NCBI GenBank assembly: GCA_036245805.1
Contig: BTRK01000003.1
Coordinates: 8,246,001 to 8,310,000, forward strand
Reading direction: 5' to 3'
From: Pristionchus mayeri
Taxonomy: Eukaryota > Nematoda > Chromadorea > Rhabditida > Neodiplogasteridae
DNA length: 64,000 nt
Shown: positions 45,422 to 55,567 of the stretch, piece after piece
Layout of the letters: every line of letters begins with the position of its first letter
Numbering within the stretch: the first letter of the stretch is position 1
The notes under the pieces: model-generated
What the model was told of the DNA's origin: nothing
Databases searched by the model: none
What the model saw: only the letters and a program-made list of their open reading frames with translations
Translations under genes and position numbers: made by a program

Positions 45422-45702
45422 TCAACTGGATTCGGAATTATCGATTGATTCTCCTTACCATATGATTATCCATTTCTATTGCTTTGTCTACTGTATCAAT
45501 GATTGATTTTCCTATCGCAGTCCCATTTAAGGCCCTATTGATTTGTACTCTTTCGGTCTTCTTGAGTTTCGATTTTCTCCACCGAACACTGGCACTGATT
45601 ATGCATTCCCTTCTGAGATTATCGATAATTTTTAAGTAGGCATTCTCAACACGTCGATCACTTGTTGTACATATGAGTGACTATCTGAGAGAACTGACCA
45701 GG

Positions 45703-47456
45703 GGCCGTACAGCGAAAAATAAAGTTCTGGTTTTAAGATGCCCCTAGGGGTAACTTTTCACGTAGAGTTCGAAATCGACCTTTGGAAGCCGTATCTCTTA
45801 CCCCTCATTTCGTGTGTCGCGCTGAACCTGGGTGGTCGGTTTTTGTATTTTTTGATCGGCTCATCCAAACTTTGTAAATCTATAGTAATTCTGAAAGATC
45901 TCGACGAGATAAGCATTTTTACTGTTGGAAGTGAAAACCTAGCTCATCTGTGGAAAAAGGGTAATTAGAATAATACAAATTTCAGCCATGAAAAAGCGTT
46001 TCAATGTGTGTCATTGTAATCACCATTATTAGATTCCTCGTGAAAAGATACCCTAGGAACCAGCTTTTGGTGAAAAAATTCATGCTTCAAAGGGGTCTCC
46101 TGAATCACATAAAAGGAAAGGTAGTGCTTTTTTTGCAAATATGTCTATTTTTAAGACGATCCACTGTGAACTCCGATTAAGTCTAGACAGTTTATAGCTA
46201 CACTTTAATAGGGGAAACATATAACGTACAAAAAACGGACATTATCTCAATTCGAAAAAATTTTATCATGTTTGGGCGCGTGCTACTTTTCCATTACGAT
46301 CCGAACTCCCAATTTTCTGGGCAAATCTAGTAGAACGGACCAACATATCTCAAAAAATTCAAGCATAGGGTCTTCACCAATCCGGAAGGTAGGCATATTT
46401 TTGCTTGAAAATGCAATTTCGAGTTTGTAAAAGAAATGTTTCACAAGATAATATCGAAGTTACGAGGGCTATCGGATAATTTTGTACATTATTCAACTTT
46501 TTCAACTTAGGCCAAGTATTCTGCACTTGCAAAATGGAGCATATATTCAATCTAACAAAAATGACTTTTTGGACACCTGAAAATTAATTTTTTTTCGAAA
46601 ACTGCTAATTTACCGCTGTAATGCATAACGCTTGAGGAATTTAGTTGGGGAAGGTGTATACAAGTAAAATCTAATCGATTCTCACAAAATGACGCTAAAA
46701 TTTTGTTTTCGTTCTTTTCTGACACTCACAATTTTGCATTTTCAAGCAAAAATATACCAACCTTCCTGATTGGTGGGGACCCTAGGCTAAAACTTTTTTG
46801 AGATATGTTGGTCCGTTCTACTATATTTACCCAGAAAATTGGGAGTTCGGACCGTAATGGAAAAGTAGCACGCGCCCAAACATGATAAAAATCGATTTTT
46901 TCGAATTGAGATAATGTCCGTTTTTTGTACGTTATATGTTTCCCCTATCAAAGGGTAGCTATAAACTTACTAGACTTAATCGGAGTTCACAGTGGATCGT
47001 CTTAAAAATAGACATATTTGCAAAAAAATCACTACCTTTCCTTTTCTGTGATTCAGGAGACCCCTTTGAAGCTCGAATTTTTTCACCAAAAGTTGTCTCC
47101 TAGGGTAACTTTTCACGAAGAATCTAATAATGGTGATTAAATGACACACGTTGAAATACTTTTTCAGTTCAGAAATTTGTATTTTTCAAATTACCGTAAC
47201 TTTTTCCACAGATGAGCTAGCTTTTCACTTCCAATAGTAAAAATGCTTATCTCGTCGAGATCTTTCAGCTTTACTATAGATTTATGAAGTTTGGATGAGC
47301 CGTTCAAAAATACAAAAACCGACAACCCAGGTTCAGCGCGACACACGAAATGAGGGGTAAGAGATACGGTTTCCAAAGGTCGACTTTCGAACTCTACGTG
47401 AAAAGTTACCCCTAGGGGTATGTTAAAATCAGAGATTTATTTTTCGCTGTACGGCC
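45703..47456. repeat. 1.75-kb foldback element
   Basis: Ends GGCCGTACAGCGAAAAATAA and its complement. Arms of about 720 bp (45703-46428, 46733-47456) are about 90% alike, separated by about 300 bp. The sequence just outside also mirrors: 'gagtgactatctgagagaac' on the left and its complement at 47476-47500 on the right. The inverted structure thus extends to about 45670-47500. No transposase-like frame is seen on either strand. It sits directly downstream of the intact rhomboid and interrupts the sequence shared with the flank of the dead copy. Confidence 0.82.
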
Positions 47457-49170
47457 TATAGGTGGTATTGCTCGGTTCTCTCAGATAGCCACTCATATCA
47501 TGATTGCTCGTTCCCCGTCGTCCTTTCTTACGCCTTGAAGCCTCTCTGATTGAAAATACTGCCGAGGGATGGCTTCGCAAGAAATGACCCATTTCAGCAT
47601 TAGTTTGGATGGAAACGATGACGTCATATCTGAAAGGCGACACTACGTCATAGTTCTCATCCGACCTAGTGCTCTTCTTACATGCATCTCTCTCTGCATC
47701 TTCTCACCTCTATCGGATCAGTGATATAGCAGAAAGAAGGGAGTCACTTCTTTCCAAACCATCCCTGTCTGTCTCTGTCTGTTTCATATCTCGTTCATTG
47801 TGAATTGCGTTTGCCAGTATTTTGTGCTTATTCTCCGTTTAAATATGTGATAAACATTCCATTGTTCTCACAAGTACATAATGCTTCACTTGCATTGTGC
47901 CAGAACTATTGATCCCTCTCTGCCAGACATTGGATAACCAACAGATGCCAGAGAGAGGGATTGCGACAAAGAAAGAGGAGGTGAGAAAGGTCATCGCGCA
48001 AATTACTCCTGTACTCGCCCACTAGGCACAAGTCACCACAGCCCTTCTGTTACATCAAGGCAAACAATTGAGGGGCATAGGGGCATCAAATAGGCACGCT
48101 TCTCCTACATTTCCCATCCACAAATGAATATAGTCTTTGCTATGCTGGCAAATGAACAACCGTAATGAGCAACCATAACTCGCTTCCACAATGAGTGTGA
48201 CTTTATTCCCTTTTGGTTGCAAGATTGTGCTCAATTAGGCGACTCATCTTCGTCTGACTCTCTGCATCCCGCAACCCGCGAGAAAGTGCGAAAAGCGAGG
48301 AGAGACAGATGATTATTGAATGTTGGCATTGTGACGCTTTTTTTCAATTCATTGCTTGTCCACTGAGCATCGTCCATTTTTTACCGTGTTAGTGCAGGCT
48401 ATTCGAGCGTTCCTCAGATTTCGATATGATTGTCGATGGAGTTCATCGTGTCCGGAGAGAACACCAAACAAATGGCGCCTCTCTCCTTTCGTAAATCGTG
48501 AGTCATATGATCTTCCGTATCTAGAGCTAATGGAAAGAAGATGAGGATTTTAAATATGCGAGTGTAAAGCAAACAAGTGTTTCAAAAATTGCATTCACGG
48601 TTCGACTTTGTCTTCAGCCAATCAGTTGGTGGTACACATCATTCCATAACGATAGAAAGCGGGGAGATATTTTCGAAATCAAATTACAAAGAAGAAACTT
48701 GATGTGCATCTGAAACATATCGCAATTTTACAAACGATGTTTGGAACCCGAGCTTGATAACTTGCGTTTCAGAGTGACTATGAAACCGTTTCAAATATCG
48801 AAGCTTATTTTCCCTGATTTTCCCGTCGAGAGAAAATCTGGCATCTTGCCAGGACAAAATTAATTAAATTTCGCTTTCTCACTTTTCCCCGACGAAAGGA
48901 ATATTGTGGGTAGATTTTGTCAGCAGATACAAGTCAGCAAGGTCGGGGAACTGTAATACTTTGGTCAACTTTCTTAAAAAGTGGTGTATGTCGTGTGTAT
49001 GGCGTTTTATGTACGTGGGCGAGAAGTGAGAGAGTGCAGAGATGTAAACTCGCAATCTCTAGCGAAGCGAATGTTTACCAATGAATGAATGTTATCCATC
49101 TCGAAGCCAATGTTTACGGGGAATTTGCCATAGAATCCCGTTTATGCCAGAAAACGTCTGAAGAACTTTG
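47457..49170. other. No supported gene; duplicated rhomboid flank and MITE remnants
   Basis: About 47690-47870 matches 31900-32060 downstream of the rhomboid pseudogene. Motifs 'ggatggcttcgcaagaaatg' (47567) and 'gttctcatccgacctagtg' (47655) are ends of small repeats seen elsewhere in the window. A 62-codon plus frame at 48356 shows no motif. Confidence 0.55.
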
Positions 49171-49173
49171 GTT

Positions 49174-49350
49174 CAATCAATCAATCAATCAATATTTATC
49201 ACTTCAAGCGTTAACGCTAGGTGAGGATAGGGCGGAATTCGTCGGTCGTTGCAGACCACCAGTGGGGGCCAATTGTTCTTCTGAGGTCATCTCGCCAACG
49301 CGTTCTCGGCTGACCCTGGGGACGGCTCCTGTTGTAGCGGATCCATAGTA
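49174..49350 (-). mobile_element. LINE (RTE/clade-like) 3' end fragment
   Basis: On the minus strand the frame YNRSRPQGQPRTRWRDDLRR then TIGPHWW is the typical last stretch of non-LTR retrotransposon ORFs (RPRGRPRTRW..D). It is followed by a short 3' tail ending in an (ATTG)n repeat at about 49193-49174, the usual end of RTE-type LINEs. Upstream it is cut by the hAT-like element at 49354. Confidence 0.72.
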
Positions 49351-49353
49351 TAC

Positions 49354-50295
49354 TAGGGTTGCGAAAACAGACGGACAATTCGGACAAATTTCGGACAAAA
49401 TGATCGGACGAAGTAATTTTAATCAATTCCGAGTTTCTTTGTCTGTCCGGACAGACGACGGTTGTCCGGAATTGTCCGATATTGAACAAAGGATTCAATT
49501 TAATTTGATTTCTCTGCAGGGAATTTGATCGTTTCTGATATGTTTCATTGAGATATTAAAAACAAAATGGAGAACAACAAGAAAGATTTGTATCTGATCT
49601 CAAATAACAACAATTCCCACATTGTGTCGATGTTTTCACTATTAGGGCGCAGCGTACTCTCCGGTGCACACGATAATTCTGCACCGTTATCTCAACCTTT
49701 CCCTGGAGGACGCCCCTGTTTGTGACTTCTCAAGACGAAACTCTCATAATGATGAACGCTATCCCACTAATCTGACCGGAAAAGGTGTGCACAAGATGGA
49801 AAGACCCATTTCGTGCCAAACAGTCACTAGATGTGACGTTGCAATGATTCGAATCCTCTATAATCTCAAATCGGGCGTAATTAGATATCCCGACAGCAGC
49901 GAGCCTAGGTTGCGAAATCACATACACATACTATCCGAGTTGTTTGATATTGTGTAACTACAGAGAAAGATAAACATCTTCCATGAATGACGTATCGGGG
50001 AGGGCGGTAATCATAAACATATAGGATCATCTTACGGTCTCGAGCAGAGAAGTAAAAAATAATGAAGCGATGGCTGATACCACAAGTTATTAAAATATCT
50101 TGAAGCATATCGAAACATCATCAATTTTTCGACAAAATGGCCAAAATATTTTTAATTAAATTGAATCTTTTGTTCTATTCCGGACAATTTCGGACAATCC
50201 GTCGTCCGTCCGGAATCGGACAATTACGGATATTTTTCAATTAATTTCACAATTCTCTTCGACGGAAACCGGTTTTGTCCGATTTCGCAACACTA
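49354..50295. repeat. 942-bp hAT-like non-autonomous element (right copy)
   Basis: Inverted copy of the element at 39739-40680, same length. The flank at 50296 (atcaatat) is the complement of the left copy's flank, while the flank at 49353 is unrelated. So the duplication carried genomic flank on one side only. Confidence 0.65.
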
Positions 50296-50509
50296 ATCAA
50301 TATCTTTTAAGAAATAGACAGTGATTTTACCGAAATCGTGAAACACATCTGAACGAAATAACGCATTGTTCTTAAACCGACATATGCATTTTTCAAGAGA
50401 ATTTTCGAAAATTTTCTCACCAGCGCAATCGTGAAGCACAGATTTCATTTTTTGTGATTGTCAAAAATTTCATTGTTTCTTGAAATTTTTTTTAGAAAAA
50501 TTGCCTTAC

Positions 50510-50581
50510 CAACGTGCAGAACTCGGCGAAGTCGATCATGTTGTCCTTGTTCATGTCGATGCCATGCAGCATAGCGTCAAC
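50510..50581 (-). pseudogene. Isolated EF-hand exon (right copy)
   Basis: Minus-strand copy of the 72-base EF-hand exon at 39453, with both splice sites and all loop residues (D-N-D-D-E) unchanged. No companion exons were found. Confidence 0.6.
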
Positions 50582-50621
50582 CTGAGAATGAATTGTTGTT
50601 TTGTGTCAATCTCTTTTTAAA

Positions 50622-50721
50622 GGGGTGCTCCGGGGAATGTCCAGCCACCCAAACTGGCAAAATGGTGTTGTAGAGGGCACTCGTCCGATCAGAGATCACT
50701 TTGTACGGAATGCTACAGACG
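50622..50721. repeat. MITE fragment with GGGGTGCTCCGGGGAATG end
   Basis: Begins AAAGGGGTGCTCCGGGGAATG and continues with 'ccagccacccaaactggc'. Related copies lie at about 39313-39415 (inverted), 50950-51040 and 56343-56644. Part of the duplicated segment. Confidence 0.65.
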
Positions 50722-50949
50722 TCTGTATGACAATGTTGTTCAGATGTCGTCGTTTTGTTACTTTAGAATCATCTCATATTGATTTTTCATTCAAATTATC
50801 GATTATTGTGGTTAACTGACACCTCTCTTGACCCGCATTTGTGTACGCCGTTTTTATTTTGAGGGGGGTAGAGTACAACAGAACGTCTGCTCACATATGG
50901 CTGCGTGTCCTAATGGATAATGCATTTGTCTGGCGATCCGTCAGTCGAC

Positions 50950-51040
50950 GGCTCCGGGGAATGTCCAGCCACCCAAACTGGCAAAATGGTGTTGTAGAGG
51001 GCACTCGTCCGATCAGAGATCACTTTGTACGGAATGCTAT
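50950..51040. repeat. Second MITE fragment next to LINE RT
   Basis: Repeats the 'gctccggggaatgtccagcc ... tacggaatgcta' block of 50630-50713 in the same orientation, then runs straight into the truncated LINE frame at 51050. Confidence 0.65.
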
Positions 51041-51049
51041 GAGGGTTGT

Positions 51050-51790
51050 CGAGGACTCGTAGAGGCGGCGGAGGAGGTGGATGAGGGTAGGATGGACCCC
51101 AGATATCCATAGGGATTGCCATACCGCACTCCACTCCACACAATCGAATGCCTTACGGAAGTCCACGAAACCGAGATACAACGGAATACCGTATTCGTGG
51201 GCACGCTCTGCTACTTGCTTTACAGCGTGTAGGTTATTGAGGGTACTGAGCCCTTTCCGAAAGCCAGTCTGGGTGGAGTACTCAGTCTCTTCAAGCGATT
51301 TCTCCATTCTTCTCAAGATCACACGGGTTGCAGCCTTCAGGGTTACGGTAAGCAGCGAGATAGGTCTGAAGTTGCTGATGTTTGTAGGGTCACCTTTCTT
51401 ATGGATAAGAGACACGACAGCTTCGACTAAATCTTGGGGCACTGAGTCACCGGCTGTTAGGTTGTTGAGTAAGTCCGCGAGCACTGGGGCGAGGTGATCT
51501 CGAGAGAGGTACAGCATATCGGGCAGAATTGAATCGGGACCGGGCGAATGTCCGCATTTGAGGCGAGAAAGCGCATCTCCTGTCTCATCGATTTGGAAGG
51601 GTGGAAGAGGGAAAGGCGGATGAGGAGGGATCGTCAGTATCATTTCAACTGTAGCATTGTAGAGTTCCTCGAAGAAAGTACGGACGGCGAGCTTTGTTGC
51701 TTCTTGTGAGAGAGCACCAGTAACTGCGTCAGGGACTAGTAGTCTCTTTCGGGATGATTGCAAGTTGAGCATTGACTTGACAATGCTCAA
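51050..51790 (-). pseudogene. LINE reverse transcriptase fragment
   Basis: Minus-strand frame of about 250 codons with non-LTR RT motifs in order: GHSPGPDSILPDML, SLIHKKGDPTNISNFRPISL, QTGFRKGLSTLNNLHAV and VDFRKAFDCVEW, then ISGVHPTLIHLLRRLY. The catalytic YADD box and everything after it are missing (cut at about 51050 by the MITE fragment), as is the endonuclease. Dead by truncation. Confidence 0.82.
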
Positions 51791-51794
51791 CTTG
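51761..51794. repeat. Perfect 14-bp hairpin at the LINE 5' cut
   Basis: CAAGTTGAGCATTG, a six-base loop, then CAATGCTCAACTTG. It marks the point where the LINE frame begins, suggesting a fold-back event during truncated insertion. Confidence 0.75.
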
Positions 51795-52162
51795 CTTTGG
51801 ACTTGAACTTTGGTTAATTTTATTAAATTGACTTATCTCTTAGCTCTATCAAAAGATTGCGACGAACACAATTCACCCAAATAACCATTTTTAACATACG
51901 GTATTTGTATTCCAAACGCACGAAAATCGTTTCCGCGCGTCAGGTTATGTGTACAGCAAGCGATACCCATTTGGCGAACGATTTGGTCGAAACTGTGACG
52001 GACTTTCACTCTCCATTAGGAAAGGAGGCCACAATGGACTCTCTCTGTTATATCTATTCTCTCTCTCACTCACCTTCTCTCGGTGTATCGTAAATGGGCC
52101 AGCATTGAAAATTCTTTCCAAATCACTCTCGCGCATAGTGTGACCGGGGTCATTCGATGTGG

Positions 52163-52170
52163 TATAAAAG
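52163..52170 (+). promoter_or_regulatory. TATA box of second peptide mini-gene
   Basis: TATAAAAG, a consensus TATA box, 43 bp upstream of the ATG at 52213. Confidence 0.65.
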
Positions 52171-52212
52171 AAACCGCTGCAGCAATGTATGCAACCAGTC
52201 AGTTCGCACGAA

Positions 52213-52523
52213 ATGCTCCGTCAAATCCTTCTCTTCGTCCTTCTCGTTGCCTATGCTCTTGCTATTAAGTATGAATATTTTGAATAAGCTCACTTTTTGT
52301 GTAATTTTTCTAATGGTAGCACGTTTTCGGTTTGGATGTTCGTGGATGTTCCAAATAGATTTTCAGATCGACAGCTATTTAGCGAACCTGAAACAAGCCG
52401 AAAATATTACAAAATTATGCAATAGGGGGAATCGACCTATTTCGCTGTGCTTATTCATAGTCAATCTCATAAAAATATTGCAGCATCGACAGAAACAAAA
52501 GGGACGCCGCCCCAATTGCCTAA
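52213..52523 (+). CDS. Small secreted peptide precursor
   Basis: Exon 1 (52213-52268) encodes a signal peptide, MLRQILLFVLLVAYALAI. The preferred exon 2 (52484-52523, after aatattgcag) completes it with NIDRNKRDAAPIA and a stop, 31 residues in all. The plan is that of the mini-gene at 15412: TATA box, signal peptide exon, one intron in nearly the same place, and a last exon with Lys-Arg-Asp, but no terminal Gly. An alternative acceptor at 52357 would give FSDRQLFSEPETSRKYYKIM instead. The mature product and role are unknown; processing at KR is inferred. Confidence 0.5.
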
Positions 52524-53405
52524 TTTTCTTCGACGCCTTTGATTTAGCCGTCCCGTGGCCCCGGAAAAGATCTATTCGATAAAGACAGTTTACTTCCTCA
52601 AGTTCAGCTCGTTGTACATCATGATAACAAGCATTATTAAGCATTAAAGGAGGAGTGAAATCTAGTATTGAAATCTAGTATATGTGCAAAAATATATTTG
52701 AGAGTACGAGATTAAGATAAAGTAAAAGTACGAGAAGCTTTTTTTCATTTAAACCGATGCTTGATTTTGCTTGTTATTCTTAAATTAATAATGCGATAGA
52801 GAATCTTTGAATGTTGCTCCCACTCGAACACATCACTTGGCTACACCCACAAAGTGTTTTCGGTAAGACACAATAAAAATGCCCTAGATTTATCAAAAGT
52901 GAAAATAAATGTTTCTTTATGACCGTCTTTGTTCATTTCGTTGTTGTTAAATTTTAGATGAAGTTTTGCGTGCGTCGTTCAGTGGAAATGTCGTGGGTGC
53001 AAAAGTTCAAATTCGAATACACGCAATTTCGTATCTCTTCTCCCAGCAGAGCTAGAAACTTGGGAAACGAGGTGTAAAACCATTGTACACATCACTTGTC
53101 AATTTTCAAGTCGCCTGCTCTACATAGATCCAAGATGGGCAATTGCGGGAATTCTTATTTGAACTTTCCACCCTGAAATTTTATTATAGAAGTGGAATCC
53201 CACTCCTGATCTTCACTCAGATCAAATGCTATAGGGCCCTGAAAGATGACTGAAAAAAGCGTTCCAATAAAAGAACCCTACTGCCAAATGATAAAGAAAC
53301 CCGACACCCATCTCCTACAATTTCATCAATGCAAACAAACGAGGTGTGCCATCCGGGCGCGACTAGGACTTTTACCTTTCCACTTCATTCCCATACCACC
53401 CCGAG
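52524..53405. other. No supported gene
   Basis: AT-rich. The possible 3' end of the peptide mini-gene has ATTAAA near 52643 and AATAAA near 52871. Other open frames lack support. Confidence 0.4.
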
Positions 53406-53975
53406 ATGGGCAAGAAGAAGATCAAGGTTGCGTCCTGGATGCGCATGGGGAACCAGGTGCGGTTCACCCCCGGATGCTGGAACGTGCATTGTGAGTTCTC
53501 TTTATTTATTACTTCATTTCGCTAGATAATATTGTTAGAATACGAAGCATTAGTAGAACTGACGACCCTTCTTCATTTTGAGTGCTCTTTCACCGGCCGG
53601 ACAAGCTAGTGAGCAAGCAAAAAATAAGAAAATCGTTGATTGCTATTCCTTCCCTGTAACTGGATCGAAAAATCCAGTTTTAACGTTCATTCTGGATAGC
53701 AGCACTCTATCATAACTCAACTGGCAGAATTTGCAGAATGATTGTTACGTGCGTATTCAACCTGTTAGTTAGGTTTTTTTTCAGGCGATCGAGTGGGCTA
53801 CGAAGTCCAGTACCTCAAATCTGCAATGGATGTGATGAGTGAGGAGTTCGAGATCCTCCCGTGCGATCTCAACATCGACGAGGCCAAGCAGATGCTGCTC
53901 ACTGGTAATTCTACTCAAAATTTCCAAAATCGATACCACTGCCACTTAATTTCTCGCACTCTTGCAGCTGGTTGA
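53406..53975 (+). CDS. Uncharacterised 70-residue protein
   Basis: Exons 53406-53490, 53785-53904 and 53968-53975 have canonical splice sites and compatible phases. Start MGKKKIKVASWMRMGNQ, then FTPGCWNVHCDRVGYEVQY, LKSAMDVMSEEFEILPCD and INIDEAKQMLLTAG is the rough order, ending in TGA. Lys-rich start, acidic second half, three Cys, no signal peptide or membrane helix. I recognise no family. GC content is well above the surroundings, which supports coding. A further GC-rich stretch at 54066-54140 (AQITPGRLQKGLLFSDAYQY) may be another exon of an alternative transcript. Confidence 0.5.
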
Positions 53976-54953
53976 GATGCGAGAAACCGTGCGACCGTTT
54001 CTCGATATATATTAGCCACGAACTGAAAGCCTTTAAAAGGTTCCATTTAGGAGCAGCTGATATTGTCCTGCAGCTCGCTCAGATCACCCCAGGAAGACTG
54101 CAGAAAGGCCTACTCTTTTCCGATGCCTACCAATATGCCCATATGGGTTACGTGGGTCGCGAGGAAAATGTCGAAATAAGCGCCCTGAGTTGCTATTACC
54201 TGAGATAGGGATGAATTTGCGATGCGCGCTATCCTCCTAAATACGTGTGTTCTCTTATCTGCCTGATCAGCGACACAGCGTTCTTTATCTTCTCTCCAGA
54301 AAAGCGTAGGTGACACTCATAATTAATAGGGATGCTTTTCTGCAAATCGACCACATGCATATTAGGGTATGTCAGGACTATCGCTATATTTATTATCCGC
54401 ACTCACTCATGCTGGTCATAAGCCTCTTCATATTTGTCTCATCCGCTTCTGATCACGGATATTCTTTCGGATTTCCGCAAAAGCTCAGAGTAATGGTCTG
54501 ACTCTCCTCGATTTGCATGTTCTCTTGCATCTCTACCCGATGAGAGAGTGTGCGGTTTGGAGAGAGCGAGACCATTGCTCGAAGCGCATATTGCTATGAA
54601 CATATCATTTCTCGGCTATGCGTTAGGTATGCGTCAATTCGTTAATTAAACATTTCTGTCTTTAATTCGTGTAGGCAACAAATTACTAACACATTTAACC
54701 TGGTCTTTTCTTGCCCCTCAAGATTCGATTTTCACTTTGCCGTAGAAAATTAGCCCGGGGAGAGGGTGAAGAAATTCGATATGATGGCTTCGCAAGAATG
54801 TATCTTCGTGCTGCACACTTTCTCACCACTCTGTCCGGTGAGAGAGTACGCAGAAGGAAGAGAGCCTTTCTTGCGAAGCCATTCCTAATATGAAGAGCGA
54901 GAGAGAGAGAGAGAAACAGATAGAGATAGAGAGTTGCGCCTTTGCAGGACTAC
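53976..54953. other. No firm gene; small foldback repeats
   Basis: Holds a possible exon at 54074-54146 and an inverted repeat at about 54773-54893 (gatatgatggcttcgcaagaa / ttcttgcgaagccattcctaatatg). A related end occurs at 47567. (GA)n runs at 54898-54930. Confidence 0.45.
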
Positions 54954-55417
54954 ATGTGGACCTCTCTTGGTACCCACTTCGTTTCCCTCGTCCTTTCCAC
55001 GGTCTTAATTCTGGCGTTTGTGTATGCGGCGCTCAGGAGATTCGCACCCACAGAGGAACAGCTCGATGCATATGAGGAATGGAAGAAGGGAGAGAAGGAA
55101 CGGAAGCTGAGGGAGAAGGAGATTATGAAACATGGGTGCAAGAAGAAGCCAGCAAGAGGCGATCAAGAGAATGATGACTCGAATCTGCCTCGGATCCAAG
55201 TTACTCAACCGAGCCTTGACGAAGAGAAAGAAGAAGGAAAAAAGGAGGAAGAAGAAGAAGAATACGAAGAAGAGGAGGAGGAAGACGAAACAATCGGAAA
55301 GGGAGAGAAGGACGAGGTTTCCAATTTAATTATTTTTAAGCGCAATATTCAGTGGAAAAATAAGGAAATTCAGTGAAGCATAACTGCAGTCTAGGAATAC
55401 CTTTTCAGGTGCGCTGA
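54954..55417 (+). CDS. Uncharacterised single-pass membrane protein with acidic tail
   Basis: Frame from ATG 54954 (acceptor tttgcag at 54947) to 55316, then a short last exon 55409-55417 giving VR and a stop. Without that splice the frame ends at 55376. N-terminal membrane helix (THFVSLVLSTVLILAFVYAA), then LRRFAPTEEQLDAYEEWKKG, a Lys-rich part, and a long Glu/Lys run (EEKEEGKKEEEEEEYEEEEE). Low complexity prevents family assignment. It may be the 3' part of a larger gene whose first exons lie upstream, or an upstream neighbour of USP14. Confidence 0.5.
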
Positions 55418-55567
55418 GTAGCATGCACAAGGAAATGTTATAGGAAATCCTATAGCAGTTATAGGAGACTTTGAAAACTTATTTTGTTGATTGGCGAACA
55501 AATGACAGTTCATTAAGCTATGAACGTATTGATTAGCACATGCGTAGTTTCATTCAACATTTTTGAG

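Larger units (their letters stand above)
49354..50721. repeat. Right arm of the inverted segmental duplication
   Basis: Reverse complement of 39313-40680 with very few differences. Its left border is exactly the terminus of the hAT-like element (TAGGGTTGCG); beyond it the two loci share nothing. At the other border (about 50721) it joins the sequence that forms a direct repeat with 38939-39152. Confidence 0.9.

Noticed and set aside
51949..52143. Open frames on both strands just upstream of the 52.2-kb gene
   Set aside because: They overlap the promoter region and lack motifs or splice support.
52357..52433. Alternative second exon of the 52.2-kb peptide gene
   Set aside because: Its acceptor is weaker and the product lacks the Lys-Arg motif shared with the 15.4-kb mini-gene; kept only as an alternative.
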